Part shown: positions 18,993-28,620 of the stretch, piece after piece
Layout: each line of letters starts with the position of its first letter
Position numbering within the stretch: the stretch's first letter is position 1
DNA from: Nostoc sp. TH1S01
Lineage (GTDB): Bacteria; Cyanobacteriota; Cyanobacteriia; Cyanobacteriales; Nostocaceae
Reading direction: 5' to 3'
DNA: 64,000 bases
Assembly (NCBI GenBank): GCA_018993265.1
Contig: JAGKSW010000015.1
Location: 62,001 to 126,000, forward strand
The notes under the pieces: model-generated
What the model was told of the DNA's origin: nothing
What the model saw: the letters and a program-made list of their open reading frames with translations, nothing else
Databases searched by the model: none
Program-made: the position numbers and the translations under genes

Positions 18993-19445
18993 ATGCACAT
19001 TCAGTTTCGTGAATTTAACCCGTTTGATGTCTGGATTTGGTTGCAGTTTAGTACCATCCCTTCGCAACGGGAAAAAGAATATATAGAAGAAGTTTTTAAT
19101 TCCTGGTTTTACTTGGGTAAGTTGGGTGCATTTAATGCTGAGAACTTGCAAGTCCAGGAAACGGGGCTGGAAATCAGCTATATGGATTATGACTCACAAG
19201 GCTATGATAAAAGCTTGTTAGCCTTGATGCACAATATGGGTGAGATTGAGTATGAAGGACAATGGGCGCGTTGCTGGTTTGATTTGGGAACTAGTGATGC
19301 GATCGCCTTAGATATTTTAATCAACGCCCTCACCCAACTTAGTGAAGAATATGTCACTATTGAACAATTATATATTGGCGGCGAAAATGAAGATTGGCCT
19401 GTCGAGGATGACGACAGTCGCTCATACTCCATTTACGATAATTAG
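18993..19445 (+). CDS. DUF3531 family protein
   Basis: 150 residues, acidic, beginning MHIQFREFNPFDVWIWLQFST. The conserved stretch WFYLGKLGAFNAENLQVQETG...GYDKSLLALMHNMGEIEYEGQWARCWFDLGTSDAIALDILINAL matches DUF3531, found in cyanobacteria and plants. Function unknown; no signal peptide. Followed 8 bases later by a NUDIX gene, so probably co-transcribed. Confidence 0.82.
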   Translation: MHIQFREFNPFDVWIWLQFSTIPSQREKEYIEEVFNSWFYLGKLGAFNAENLQVQETGLEISYMDYDSQGYDKSLLALMHNMGEIEYEGQWARCWFDLGTSDAIALDILINALTQLSEEYVTIEQLYIGGENEDWPVEDDDSRSYSIYDN

Positions 19446-19453
19446 TAGACAAA

Positions 19454-19885
19454 ATGGGTAAATCAGGAGAAATTCGGGTCATAGCTTTAGGGTTAATTCG
19501 GGATGGCGAACGCATTTTTGTTTCTGAAGGCTATGACCCAGCAGAAAAGTCTACTTTTTACCGAGCTTTGGGTGGTGGCGTTGATTTTGGTGAAACTAGT
19601 TATGCAGCTTTACGGCGAGAGTTTCAAGAAGAAATTCAAGCTGAGTTAACTAATGTTCGCTATTTGGGTTGTATTGAAAACTTATTTATTTATAACAATC
19701 GCCAAGGGCATGAAATCATTCAGCTTTATCAATGTGACTTTGCTGATTCCAAATTTTATCAGCTAGAAAGTTTAATGTTTTCTGAGTCAGGGACACATCA
19801 TCATCGAGCATTGTGGGTAGAGATTGCCCGTTGTAAATCGGGCGAACTCCGGTTAGTTCCAGAGGCATTTTTAAATTATTTATAA
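19454..19885 (+). CDS. NUDIX hydrolase
   Basis: 143 residues. NUDIX box GGGVDFGETSYAALRREFQEEIQAEL with the catalytic REFQEE intact; the final conserved Gly of the box is Gln. It hydrolyses a nucleoside diphosphate-linked compound or related pyrophosphate; the substrate cannot be read from sequence. Only 8 bases after the DUF3531 gene. Confidence 0.88.
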   Translation: MGKSGEIRVIALGLIRDGERIFVSEGYDPAEKSTFYRALGGGVDFGETSYAALRREFQEEIQAELTNVRYLGCIENLFIYNNRQGHEIIQLYQCDFADSKFYQLESLMFSESGTHHHRALWVEIARCKSGELRLVPEAFLNYL

Positions 19886-19907
19886 AGCCTTGTTGAGAGA
19901 CAACCTC

Positions 19908-20546
19908 TTATGTTCCCGGACGAGAGCGAAGATGATCTGGTATATGATGGCGATCGCCTAATATTTCTAACAATGGCCCATTAACGTCAAATTTCACCAT
20001 ACTTACCGAGGCGACCAAAATATTCACCCGATAGCGATAGCGCCCTAAATCAATTCCCAGTAAACTGCAAAGTAAAATCCGAATCGTGGCTTTATGGGAA
20101 ACTACTAAAACATTACCTTCGGGATGTTTTTCTTGAATTTCCGCAATTACAGGCATGGAACGGTTAGCAATATCTACCGCAGTTTCTCCACCTTTGGGCG
20201 CATTCCAAGCGGGTTCTGTCAGCCATTTTACATAATTTTCTGCGTAATTCTCTTGAGCAAACGATTTACTCTTAGATTCCCATTCGCCGTAACTACCTTC
20301 TCTCAGTCCGTCACGCAACTGCATATCCATACCAATAGCATCACAAAATGGTTTAGCAGTTGCAATTGTGCGCTTCATCGGGCTAACATAAACTGCTTCC
20401 CATTTCAATTTTTGATAAACATTGGCAAAACTCTCAGCCATCTGTATTCCTTCCGGTGTCAACTCTGCATCAGTTGCACCGCAGAAATTACCACTTTGAC
20501 TAAAAGTAGTTTCTCCATGTCGCAGTAAATATAAATTGAGTGTCAT
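19908..20546 (-). CDS. Histidine phosphatase family protein
   Basis: 212 residues. Catalytic motif LRHGET at 8-13, second-half motifs YVSPMKRTIATAKP and GNVLVVSHKATIRILL, all intact. Belongs to the phosphoglycerate mutase-like branch 1 superfamily; could be a sugar-phosphate phosphatase or co-factor-dependent mutase. Convergent with the NUDIX gene, 22 bases apart. Confidence 0.88.
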   Translation of the reverse strand: MTLNLYLLRHGETTFSQSGNFCGATDAELTPEGIQMAESFANVYQKLKWEAVYVSPMKRTIATAKPFCDAIGMDMQLRDGLREGSYGEWESKSKSFAQENYAENYVKWLTEPAWNAPKGGETAVDIANRSMPVIAEIQEKHPEGNVLVVSHKATIRILLCSLLGIDLGRYRYRVNILVASVSMVKFDVNGPLLEILGDRHHIPDHLRSRPGT

Positions 20547-20743
20547 AACTTATATAGCAATTGAGATAAAAGAGTTTGTGTAAACATAAAGTACCATCAA
20601 TCTCGCCAGTGATTATGTAACACGAGGACAAAGTAAGCAACCAAAAAAGTTAATCAAACACACACTTTTGAATTTGTCCCTTGTCGAATGACCAATGACA
20701 ACCTTAACAAGTGGTTAAGCAATTTGGATGTGTTTTAGCTGAT

Positions 20744-21076
20744 TTATTCATATCTATGCTTTTTCGATTTAATCACTTCAATCACATCATCATGACGTTG
20801 ACCTTCGATAATGTCATTTAAATGAATTTTGCCTTCAATATATTGCAGATGAATCCGCCATCCGGATAATTTATCGATATCAGCGCGATAGATTGCTTGT
20901 TTAATACCTTTAACTTTCCGCAATCTGGTTTTCGGAAAAGTTCTAGTTCTATGGGATTCATTATCTTCTAATTCTGCTAAGGCTTCAAGAAAATCAATTT
21001 TTAATTCATCAGGCAAAATTTTCATAGCTTCATAAATTACACCATGCTCATCAAAAAGTGGTTTAATCTGTGGCAT
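20744..21076 (-). CDS. RelE/ParE-like small protein (second gene of pair)
   Basis: 110 residues. The N-terminal helical half (ILPDELKIDFLEALAELED) is followed by a beta-rich basic half: KGIKQAIYRADIDKLSGWRIHLQY...IHLNDIIEGQRHDDVIEVIKSKKHRYE. The latter resembles RelE-superfamily toxins, but I do not see a canonical catalytic set and the assignment is tentative. Its start overlaps the stop of the upstream gene by one base (TAATG), so the two are translationally coupled. Confidence 0.55.
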   Translation of the reverse strand: MPQIKPLFDEHGVIYEAMKILPDELKIDFLEALAELEDNESHRTRTFPKTRLRKVKGIKQAIYRADIDKLSGWRIHLQYIEGKIHLNDIIEGQRHDDVIEVIKSKKHRYE

Positions 21077-21462
21077 TAGCTAGAGTGAACCTCAATTTCT
21101 TGATTCTGCATACTAAAATCTTGGTAGAGATACTCAGCAACTGAACTATATGCTTGTACTGCATCTTCTGTACTGACAACTCTAAATAAAGTTATGACTG
21201 TTGTATCAAAAATCGGATCATCATCAATCGTAAGTATGATTCTTATATTTTTGTCAATTATCAAAGCATAAAGAGAAGAATCATACTCAGTATTAAATTT
21301 AATATTTCTTAATTTAAATGCTTGATTTTCTAATAAGTTTCTATTTTTAGAAATTAGGTCAACATACCGATTTAACTTTTTAACAATTTTAAATTTTTCT
21401 CTGTTATTAAATTTGTCTAAGTCTTTTTCAAATTCTTTAGTTGATTCAATGAGTATTTCCAT
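21076..21462 (-). CDS. RelE/ParE-like small protein (first gene of pair)
   Basis: 128 residues. Shape of a YafQ/RelE-type fold: EFEKDLDKFNNREKFKIVKKLNRYVDLI, then FKLRNIKF, then DSSLYALIIDKNIRIILTIDDDPIFDTTVITLFRVV (beta hairpins). There is an extra C-terminal tail of about 35 residues. No classical antitoxin (AbrB/Phd/RHH) is adjacent; the coupled 110-residue gene may be the partner. Low GC compared with neighbours, consistent with mobile origin. Confidence 0.5.
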   Translation of the reverse strand: MEILIESTKEFEKDLDKFNNREKFKIVKKLNRYVDLISKNRNLLENQAFKLRNIKFNTEYDSSLYALIIDKNIRIILTIDDDPIFDTTVITLFRVVSTEDAVQAYSSVAEYLYQDFSMQNQEIEVHSS

Positions 21463-21630
21463 TTAAGCAATTCTTGAATCAGAATACGAAACTGAGTTTA
21501 ATATAACTGATAATTATAGATAATTTAAGTTTTTTTAGTAGCGGTTATCAACGGCGTAAACCAGAATACATAAAATCTAGAGGCTAAATATATTTGGTTA
21601 ACTTGCTCAGAAGATGAAGTGAAATAAAAA

Positions 21631-24600
21631 CTAAATTTTGCGAGCGAGTTCTGAGACTGTTTGTACTAATTTATCTAAATCAAGTGGCTTAGAAATGTGA
21701 TGTTGAAAACCTACGGATAGAGAACGCTGCTGATCTTCGGCTCTAGCATAGGCGGAAAGAGCGATCGCACCTATTTGTCCACCTTTCTCGGCTGGTAGAG
21801 AACGCAGCTGTTGCAAGAGTGTATAGCCATCCATATCGGGCATTCCAATATCGCTGATTAAGACATTGGGTTGAAACGACTCCAAGGAAGCTAAAACTTC
21901 TGCTGCACGGATAACAGCTAAAACCTCTGCACCATATTGCTCTAGCACGGCTGTGACTAATTCCCGTGCATCCGGTTCATCGTCAACAATCAAGACTTTA
22001 ATTCCCGTTAAATCTAGTTCTTCCTCGGATAATTCATCAGGCTGATTTCGCAGTGAATCAGTCTCTAACAAAGGCAATTTAACTGTAAATGTCGCGCCTT
22101 GTCCTTCTCCTGGGCTATCAGCTTGGATTATGCCTCCGTGTGCTTCAACCAAATACCGCACAATGGCTAACCCCAACCCCAAGCCACCATATTTACGAGT
22201 GGTAGAAGCATCTTCTTGGCGAAATGATTCAAATATATGGGGCAGAAAATCGGGGTTAATGCCTTTACCTGTATCGCTGATGGTAATTTGTGCTTGGTTA
22301 TCAACGCGTTCTAATCGCACATCTACTTGTCCACCAGCCGGGGTAAATTTAATGGCATTTGACAGCAGATTCCAGAAAATTTGCTGGAGTCGCGCCGAAT
22401 CACCCGATACTTGGCCAATTTGGGGCAAAGCTGAATGCAACAAAATTGATTTGGCAACTGCGGCTGTCCTGACTGTATCAAGTGCTGCTTCTAACACAAA
22501 CACTAAATTTACAGGAGCCTCATCGATATTGAGTTTACCGCGCAGAATTTTCGCCACATCTAGCAAATCATCAATTAATTGACACTGCAATTTAGCGTTA
22601 CGTTCGATGGTTGCTAAAGCTTCGGCGGTTTTGTCTGCATCAAATTTGCGGGTTTGCATCAGTTTTGCCCAACCCAAAATCGGGTTGAGGGGCGATCGCA
22701 ATTCGTGAGAGAGAATGGCTAAAAACTCATCTTTGATGCGGTTGGCGCGTTCGGCTTCGGCTCTGGCTATTTGCTCTTTTTCCAATAGCAGAATACGTTC
22801 TTGTTCGGCTTGCTTTTGTTCAGTAATGTCAGTATTTGTCCCAAACCAACGTAATATTTTACCCTGCTGATCATAAATAGGAATAGCACGAGACAGAAAC
22901 CAGCGATACTGCCCATCATGTCCCCGTAGGGGAAAGGTATCTTCCCAGGCTTCACCTGTTGTTATGCAGTGGCGAAAGTGCTGTAACACGCGCTCAACAT
23001 GATCCGGATGGTGGACTTTTTGCCAACCCCATCCTTGCATTTCTTCTAGGGTTGTACCTGTGTAATCAAACCAGCGTTGGTTGTACCAAAATATCCAGCC
23101 GTTTGCGTCCGCCATCCAGGCAAACTGCGACATATTATCTGCCAAGGTACGGAAGCGTTCTTCACTATCTTGCAGTGATTTTTCTGATTGCTTGCGTTCA
23201 GTGATATCTCGCCAAGTGGCAACAAAGCCATCGCCAAATTTTGCCACACGGATATCAAATGCTCTGGTTAAGTGTTGCTGCCCATATTTATCGGTATAAA
23301 TTAGGCTGTCTTTGACTAGTGACTGTCCTGTCTCTACTACCTGACAGTATTCATCAAACAAGCCACTGTTGCGATGTCCTGGCAATAATTCACACAATCC
23401 CCGCCCAATCTGCTGCTCGTAGGTCATGTGATTGTTGACACAAGCTGCATGATTAACATATTCAGTGCGAAAATCGATAATCTGACCTTGCTCATCTCGT
23501 ACAGCCGAGTAAATTCCCAAACAATCTAGGATGTTTTCCACGGAGGTGCGGAAGCGTTCTTCACTCTCTTGTAGAGCTTTCTGTGCTTGCTTTCGAGCCG
23601 TAATGTCCATTGAAAAGCCAATCATCCCAACTGGATTTTGATGTTCATCACGGAGTAGGGATAAAGACAGTAGTAAATTGATGTACTGTCCCGATTGACG
23701 TTGCGCTACTACCTCTAATTCATGTTCTCCTTTAAGTTTAAGAGGCACTATGACTTCATTAGCTAGAAAAGACTGCATGTGTGCTGGATATAGCATTGCC
23801 ACGTTTTGCCCTAGCACTTCTTGCTCAGAATAACCGAACATTTTCTGTGCGCCTTGATTCCAACTGGTAATATAACCATCGACATCTGTAGTGATCACAG
23901 ATTCGTAGGTTTGAGCGAGAATATGAGCTTTTAGCCGCAGTTGCTCTTCTGCCTGTTTGCGAGCAGTGATGTCTTCAGCGATACCTGTAAAGCGATAAAT
24001 TTTGCCTGTTTCATCTCTTAACCCAAAGCATCGGTCTCTGACCCAACGAATGCTGCCATTTGGTAAGATGATGCGATATTCTTCATCGAATTGATTTGCG
24101 ATCGCTTTTTCTTGAAAAGCCCTAGCAACAGATTCTTTATCTTCTGGATGAATTAAATTAACCCAGTTGCTTTGATTAGTATATAAATCCTGCGCTTTCA
24201 ATCCCCATAGACGCTCATAGGCAGGGCTGACATAACTGACGCGATTCTCAGTAACATCTTTTATCCAAAAGACAGCATCAATGTTTTCTGCAAGTTGCCG
24301 AAACCTTAGCTCGCTTTCTTGTAAGGCGTTGGCTGATTTTTTGCGTTCTGTGATGTCTATATCCAGTCCAGCCATCCGCAGAGGTTGACTGTGTTGGTCG
24401 TAGAATACTTTACCTTGGCTCAATGCCCAGCGAATGTTGCCATTGGGGTAGACTACACGAAATTCAATATGATAGTCTTCGCCTGTGGCAATAGTATGAT
24501 TTACAACTGTTAGGACGCGATCGCGATCGTCAGGATGCACTCTCTCAAGAAACATCTCAAAGGAACCGTCAAATTCTCCTGGTTGCAACCCAAATAAGGC

Positions 24601-25668
24601 TTCCAAGTTATCCGACCAAGTAATCCGCCCTGTTTGGATGTTCCAGTCCCAGTTTCCCATCCGCGCAGCTAACAGTGTGGTTCGCAGCCTTTCCTGATTT
24701 TCTCGTAGTTCTGCTTCTATGCGTTTGCGTTCAATGAGTTCTTGCTGTGTTTGCTGATAAAGTTCTGCCTGTCGCAGGGCAATGCCTAGTCCAGTGGCTA
24801 ATTCTTTTAGCAAATCGATTTCTAAAGGTTGCCATTGCCGGGGAGCTTGACAATGATGGGCAATCAGCATTCCCCATAATTGCTGGTCTTGTAAAATCGG
24901 CACAACTAAATTTGCTCGCACTTGCAAATTTGCTAGTAATTCAACATGGCAAGCATCAATAGTGCCGTCGTAAATATCAGGTTTGATGGTGACTAATCCT
25001 TGCCGGAAGAATTCAACATAATTTTCATTTAGGCAAGGATCATACAGTGACGTGGACAACAGCGAAGTCCATTGTGAACCGACCGATTCAGTTTTGACTG
25101 TACCCCAGCCGTTTGAATGCAAACGAAAAATCAGCACCCGATCTGTCTGAAGAAACTGCCGTACTTCTGTTACCGTCGTTTGGAGAATTTCTTGTAAATC
25201 TAAGGACTGATAAATTTTTTGGGTAATTTGCGCTATTAGTCGTTCTCGCTCGATGCGCTGTTGCAGTTGGTTGCGTAACTGGACTGTTTCAATTGCTCCT
25301 TGGACTGCTAATTGTAAACCTGCTGGTGTAATCTGTTCTTTAACCAGATAATCTTGTGCGCCAGCTTTCATCGCTTGCACAGCGAGCGATTCATTGCCCT
25401 GCCCCGTTACCATAATTACAGGTAAATAAGACTGTTGCGTTAAGGATTTTAAGCGAGTTAAAAACTCTATGCCATCTAGGTCTGGCAATCGATAATCCAG
25501 CAAAATCGCGTCTGGTTGTTGCTCGCAAAGTTCTAGTCCTTGGCTTCCCAAAGTTGCTTCTAAAATCTGATAGGAGTAGTTGCCATCGCGCAACAAACAG
25601 CGTCGGTAAAGTTCCCTGTCTTCTGGTGAATCATCGACAATTAAGACGTTGCGCCGAGTTGGAACCAT
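21631..25668 (-). CDS. Hybrid sensor histidine kinase (REC-GAF-PASx5-HisKA-HATPase-REC)
   Basis: 1345 residues. Order: N-terminal receiver (acceptor near D58), GAF domain (about 150-310, in the ELATGLGIALRQAELYQQT style), five PAS/PAC units, HisKA with phospho-His near H988 (SHELRSPLNPILGW), HATPase (LLSNAIKFTPAGG...SDTGKGI...GGLGLGLAIVRYLV), and a C-terminal receiver (LISDIGMPDMDGY). No TM segments, so cytoplasmic. Two bases after the Rcp-type gene and third in the phytochrome operon; it probably relays or integrates the light signal. Confidence 0.95.
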   Translation of the reverse strand: MVPTRRNVLIVDDSPEDRELYRRCLLRDGNYSYQILEATLGSQGLELCEQQPDAILLDYRLPDLDGIEFLTRLKSLTQQSYLPVIMVTGQGNESLAVQAMKAGAQDYLVKEQITPAGLQLAVQGAIETVQLRNQLQQRIERERLIAQITQKIYQSLDLQEILQTTVTEVRQFLQTDRVLIFRLHSNGWGTVKTESVGSQWTSLLSTSLYDPCLNENYVEFFRQGLVTIKPDIYDGTIDACHVELLANLQVRANLVVPILQDQQLWGMLIAHHCQAPRQWQPLEIDLLKELATGLGIALRQAELYQQTQQELIERKRIEAELRENQERLRTTLLAARMGNWDWNIQTGRITWSDNLEALFGLQPGEFDGSFEMFLERVHPDDRDRVLTVVNHTIATGEDYHIEFRVVYPNGNIRWALSQGKVFYDQHSQPLRMAGLDIDITERKKSANALQESELRFRQLAENIDAVFWIKDVTENRVSYVSPAYERLWGLKAQDLYTNQSNWVNLIHPEDKESVARAFQEKAIANQFDEEYRIILPNGSIRWVRDRCFGLRDETGKIYRFTGIAEDITARKQAEEQLRLKAHILAQTYESVITTDVDGYITSWNQGAQKMFGYSEQEVLGQNVAMLYPAHMQSFLANEVIVPLKLKGEHELEVVAQRQSGQYINLLLSLSLLRDEHQNPVGMIGFSMDITARKQAQKALQESEERFRTSVENILDCLGIYSAVRDEQGQIIDFRTEYVNHAACVNNHMTYEQQIGRGLCELLPGHRNSGLFDEYCQVVETGQSLVKDSLIYTDKYGQQHLTRAFDIRVAKFGDGFVATWRDITERKQSEKSLQDSEERFRTLADNMSQFAWMADANGWIFWYNQRWFDYTGTTLEEMQGWGWQKVHHPDHVERVLQHFRHCITTGEAWEDTFPLRGHDGQYRWFLSRAIPIYDQQGKILRWFGTNTDITEQKQAEQERILLLEKEQIARAEAERANRIKDEFLAILSHELRSPLNPILGWAKLMQTRKFDADKTAEALATIERNAKLQCQLIDDLLDVAKILRGKLNIDEAPVNLVFVLEAALDTVRTAAVAKSILLHSALPQIGQVSGDSARLQQIFWNLLSNAIKFTPAGGQVDVRLERVDNQAQITISDTGKGINPDFLPHIFESFRQEDASTTRKYGGLGLGLAIVRYLVEAHGGIIQADSPGEGQGATFTVKLPLLETDSLRNQPDELSEEELDLTGIKVLIVDDEPDARELVTAVLEQYGAEVLAVIRAAEVLASLESFQPNVLISDIGMPDMDGYTLLQQLRSLPAEKGGQIGAIALSAYARAEDQQRSLSVGFQHHISKPLDLDKLVQTVSELARKI

Positions 25669-25670
25669 AA

Positions 25671-26138
25671 TTAATACTCCAGGTGTTCAGGAAGCGTTGT
25701 CACTTCAAACCAATACTGAAGCAGCGTTTGGACATCGCGTTTCAGTTGCTCAAAATTAATTGGCTTAACGATGTAACTATTGACTCCGTATCGGTAACAA
25801 TCTTCGATATCTTTAGGGTTATTGGAGGTGGTGAAAACCACAACTGGGACGGTTTTTAGGTTATCATCCTCTTTAATCTGGCGCAATACTTCTCTACCAT
25901 CTGTGCCGGGTAAATTTAAGTCTAGGACAATCAATCCAGGTAAGAAGGAAATGTCGCTATAGTTACCAGTGTGGTAAAGAAAAGCCAAAGCTTGCTCTCC
26001 ATTTACACATCGCTGGATGGAAAGGGTAATAGGCGATCGCTGCAACAATCTTTGTAGTGCTTCAAAGTCTTCATTGCTGTCTTCCACAATTAACAGCTGG
26101 GGCATTTTTAGAGTTGGTAAAGTTAAATTTGGATTCAA
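25671..26138 (-). CDS. Rcp1-type response regulator
   Basis: 155 residues, single receiver domain. Acidic pocket E19-D20 in LLIVEDSNED, acceptor D73 in IVLDLNLPGTDG, and Thr/Lys in VVFTTSNNP and YIVKPINFEQL. This is the typical partner of cyanobacterial phytochromes. It overlaps the phytochrome stop by 4 bases (ATGA) and is followed 2 bases later by the hybrid kinase. Confidence 0.92.
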   Translation of the reverse strand: MNPNLTLPTLKMPQLLIVEDSNEDFEALQRLLQRSPITLSIQRCVNGEQALAFLYHTGNYSDISFLPGLIVLDLNLPGTDGREVLRQIKEDDNLKTVPVVVFTTSNNPKDIEDCYRYGVNSYIVKPINFEQLKRDVQTLLQYWFEVTTLPEHLEY

Positions 26139-28396
26139 GGTATTTCCTCCGCCACTAAGGTAAAGTAAAATGTGCTACCTTGATCAGGCTGAGATTCTAC
26201 CCAAATTCTACCGCCGTGCCGTTCCACAATTTTGCGGGCAATGGTTAATCCTACACCAGTACCACCACCAAACTCATCCCTAGCGTGTAAGCGGCGAAAG
26301 ATTTGAAAGATTTTGTCAAGATGCTTTTCTAAGATGCCAATGCCGTTATCACGAACGTAGAAAATTGGCAGTGTTGTGGATAGCGGGCTGTTTAACTCAG
26401 GCTGCTGAATATAGCCGATTTCTACCCATTTTTGGGCTTTATCGTTATACTTAATGGCATTGCTAATCAAGTTGGTAAATAGTTCATTGATCTGGGCGCG
26501 ATCGCACTCTATACTGGGCAGAGTTTGGGGAATGCGAAATTCAATTTCTGTTTGCGGTCGCGTAATACTGAGGGTGGTGATTACCTGCTGGACTAACTCA
26601 TTCAGGTTGACTGGTTGCCGCATCAGTTCCGCGCGTCCTAAGCGCGAAAAATGCAACAGGGAATTAATTAAATCTTCCATCCGTTGCGTTAACCGCACCA
26701 AGGTTTGCAGTTTCGCCACGCCATCATCATTTAGTGTCTCGGCATAATCTTCCATCAAGAAGTTAGCGTAGTTGTGAATACCGCGCAGTGGTTCTTTCAG
26801 GTCGTGGGAAGCAATATAAGCAAAGGAATCGAGTTCTTCGTTGCTGCGTTGTAATTCAAAATTCATTGAGGCGAGTTCATCTGCTTGTCGTAACACAATC
26901 CCCACAATTAAACTTCGCAGTTCGGTCACGGTGGCAATTTCATAGGGTTTCCAAGGTAAAGCACAACCCCGCACCGTCTCTTGCCACAATTTGAAGGATT
27001 TGCGTGGCGAAATAAGTAAACTGCCATCAGATAATACTTCCACAGGTTTGTTCGGGTCGCCTCCCCAATTCACAGTTTGAATCACCTCTGGTCGAAACCA
27101 AATAATGTAATTGTGATGTACCCGCGAAATTTCCAAAGCTAACACGCCACTAGCGATCGCTTGCAACGACTCTCCCGGCGGATAATGTTTAGAGAGCGAT
27201 CGTGTTTCAAATACACCATGATGCAGTTGTGGTTTCATCCAGTCGAGTAAAGCATGAACCTCTGTTTCTGAAGGGGTTTCTCCTACTTGAATGCAACGAT
27301 TACCACTGCAAATTACCGCTCCAGTAGCGTCTACCAAATCAAGTAATTGAGGTTTTAATTGCATCATCCCATCCAGGAAATACTGAGACTGAGACAACGC
27401 CTCCACGAATTGCGTTTGTAATGACTTCAATTGCATTTTGTAGTCAATGTCTTCACTAGCTTCTTTATTCGCCAATTCCACAGACATCACTTGTCCAATA
27501 AATTCACAAATGGTGCGGATGTTGTAAGGAATATATTTGGGCGACGAATCATGACAAGCAATTAATCCCCACAGTTTTTGATTTTGCAACAGCGAAATGG
27601 ACATGGAAGCAGTCACACCCATGTTGTGCAAATATTCCAAGTGCATCGGCGACACACTCCGCAATACCGACAAACTTAAATCAAGGGGTTGATTAGTCAG
27701 GGGATTGTTAGTAGGAACTAAAGACGCAGGCTGATAGTCAACATCGGGAATCAGCCGTAGCCAGTTGAGAGTGTAAAGATGTCGGGCTTGTTTGGGAATA
27801 TCAGAAGGTGGGTAGTGTAAATCCAGATAAGGCATTTCCTGGTCAGTATCTTCAGCAATGACACAGCCTGCACCTTCAGAATCAAATCGATAGACCATCA
27901 CACGCTCAAAGCCAGTAATGCGCCGCACTTCTTTAACAACAATTTGGCACATTTCCAGCAATGTGGGTGCTTTTTGAATCCGGGTAATGGTTCCCTTCAC
28001 CTGATGATAAAACTCAACAAAATCGGTTTTTTGTTTGGCTTTTTTTGGTTCTAATTCCAGAATAATGACTTTATCTGCACGATGGACAATGCCATCAAAA
28101 TACCTAGATTTATTTAAATGTTTAATCGACAAATGCAGGGGATTAATACTATCGAAATCCCCTGTCAGGCATTGCTGAATTTTTTGAATTTGCTTGACAT
28201 CAAGTAAATCTGACAGTTGCTTTCCCAGCAGTTCCTGTGGTTGATGACAAATAATTTTTTGAGTATTACCACTGACTTGGATAATTTCGAGGTTAGAATC
28301 TTGCAAAACTAGCAAAACCCCGTGAGGCTGAATTAACCCTGGAATATGAATCGGCTCGCGATCGCAATTAGTCAAATCAATCATCTCATCAGCCAT
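26135..28396 (-). CDS. bphP: Bacteriophytochrome histidine kinase
   Basis: 753 residues: PAS (with the N-terminal TNCDREPIHIPGLIQPHG), GAF (YPPSDIPKQAR), PHY (tongue-type SPRKSF and WGGDPNKP), HisKA (H531 in IASHDLKEPLRG) and HATPase (GGTGVGLTIARKIVERHGG). Cys11 is at the biliverdin-attachment position of bacteriophytochromes. The GAF site that holds Cys in Cph1 reads SPMHL here. I therefore infer a biliverdin-binding, red/far-red sensing kinase rather than a phycocyanobilin one. First gene of the three-gene light-signalling operon. Confidence 0.93.
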   Translation of the reverse strand: MADEMIDLTNCDREPIHIPGLIQPHGVLLVLQDSNLEIIQVSGNTQKIICHQPQELLGKQLSDLLDVKQIQKIQQCLTGDFDSINPLHLSIKHLNKSRYFDGIVHRADKVIILELEPKKAKQKTDFVEFYHQVKGTITRIQKAPTLLEMCQIVVKEVRRITGFERVMVYRFDSEGAGCVIAEDTDQEMPYLDLHYPPSDIPKQARHLYTLNWLRLIPDVDYQPASLVPTNNPLTNQPLDLSLSVLRSVSPMHLEYLHNMGVTASMSISLLQNQKLWGLIACHDSSPKYIPYNIRTICEFIGQVMSVELANKEASEDIDYKMQLKSLQTQFVEALSQSQYFLDGMMQLKPQLLDLVDATGAVICSGNRCIQVGETPSETEVHALLDWMKPQLHHGVFETRSLSKHYPPGESLQAIASGVLALEISRVHHNYIIWFRPEVIQTVNWGGDPNKPVEVLSDGSLLISPRKSFKLWQETVRGCALPWKPYEIATVTELRSLIVGIVLRQADELASMNFELQRSNEELDSFAYIASHDLKEPLRGIHNYANFLMEDYAETLNDDGVAKLQTLVRLTQRMEDLINSLLHFSRLGRAELMRQPVNLNELVQQVITTLSITRPQTEIEFRIPQTLPSIECDRAQINELFTNLISNAIKYNDKAQKWVEIGYIQQPELNSPLSTTLPIFYVRDNGIGILEKHLDKIFQIFRRLHARDEFGGGTGVGLTIARKIVERHGGRIWVESQPDQGSTFYFTLVAEEIP

Positions 28397-28620
28397 ACCC
28401 TACGTGCCAAACTCCATTTAAATTTCCTTGCTCCAAAATAGCCCTCAAGCCACTTCCAGCAGATGATCACCGTAATCTTCCTTATTGTATCTTGCCTCGA
28501 TTTAAACCAAATTTTCTCTAAGTTTGATGATTTTTGTTTTACTTTTTTTAATTCTTTGAACTCAGGTTGTAGTTATTAAAGATTATTTTTGACACTTCAG
28601 TTTCCTTGAGCTAATTATTT

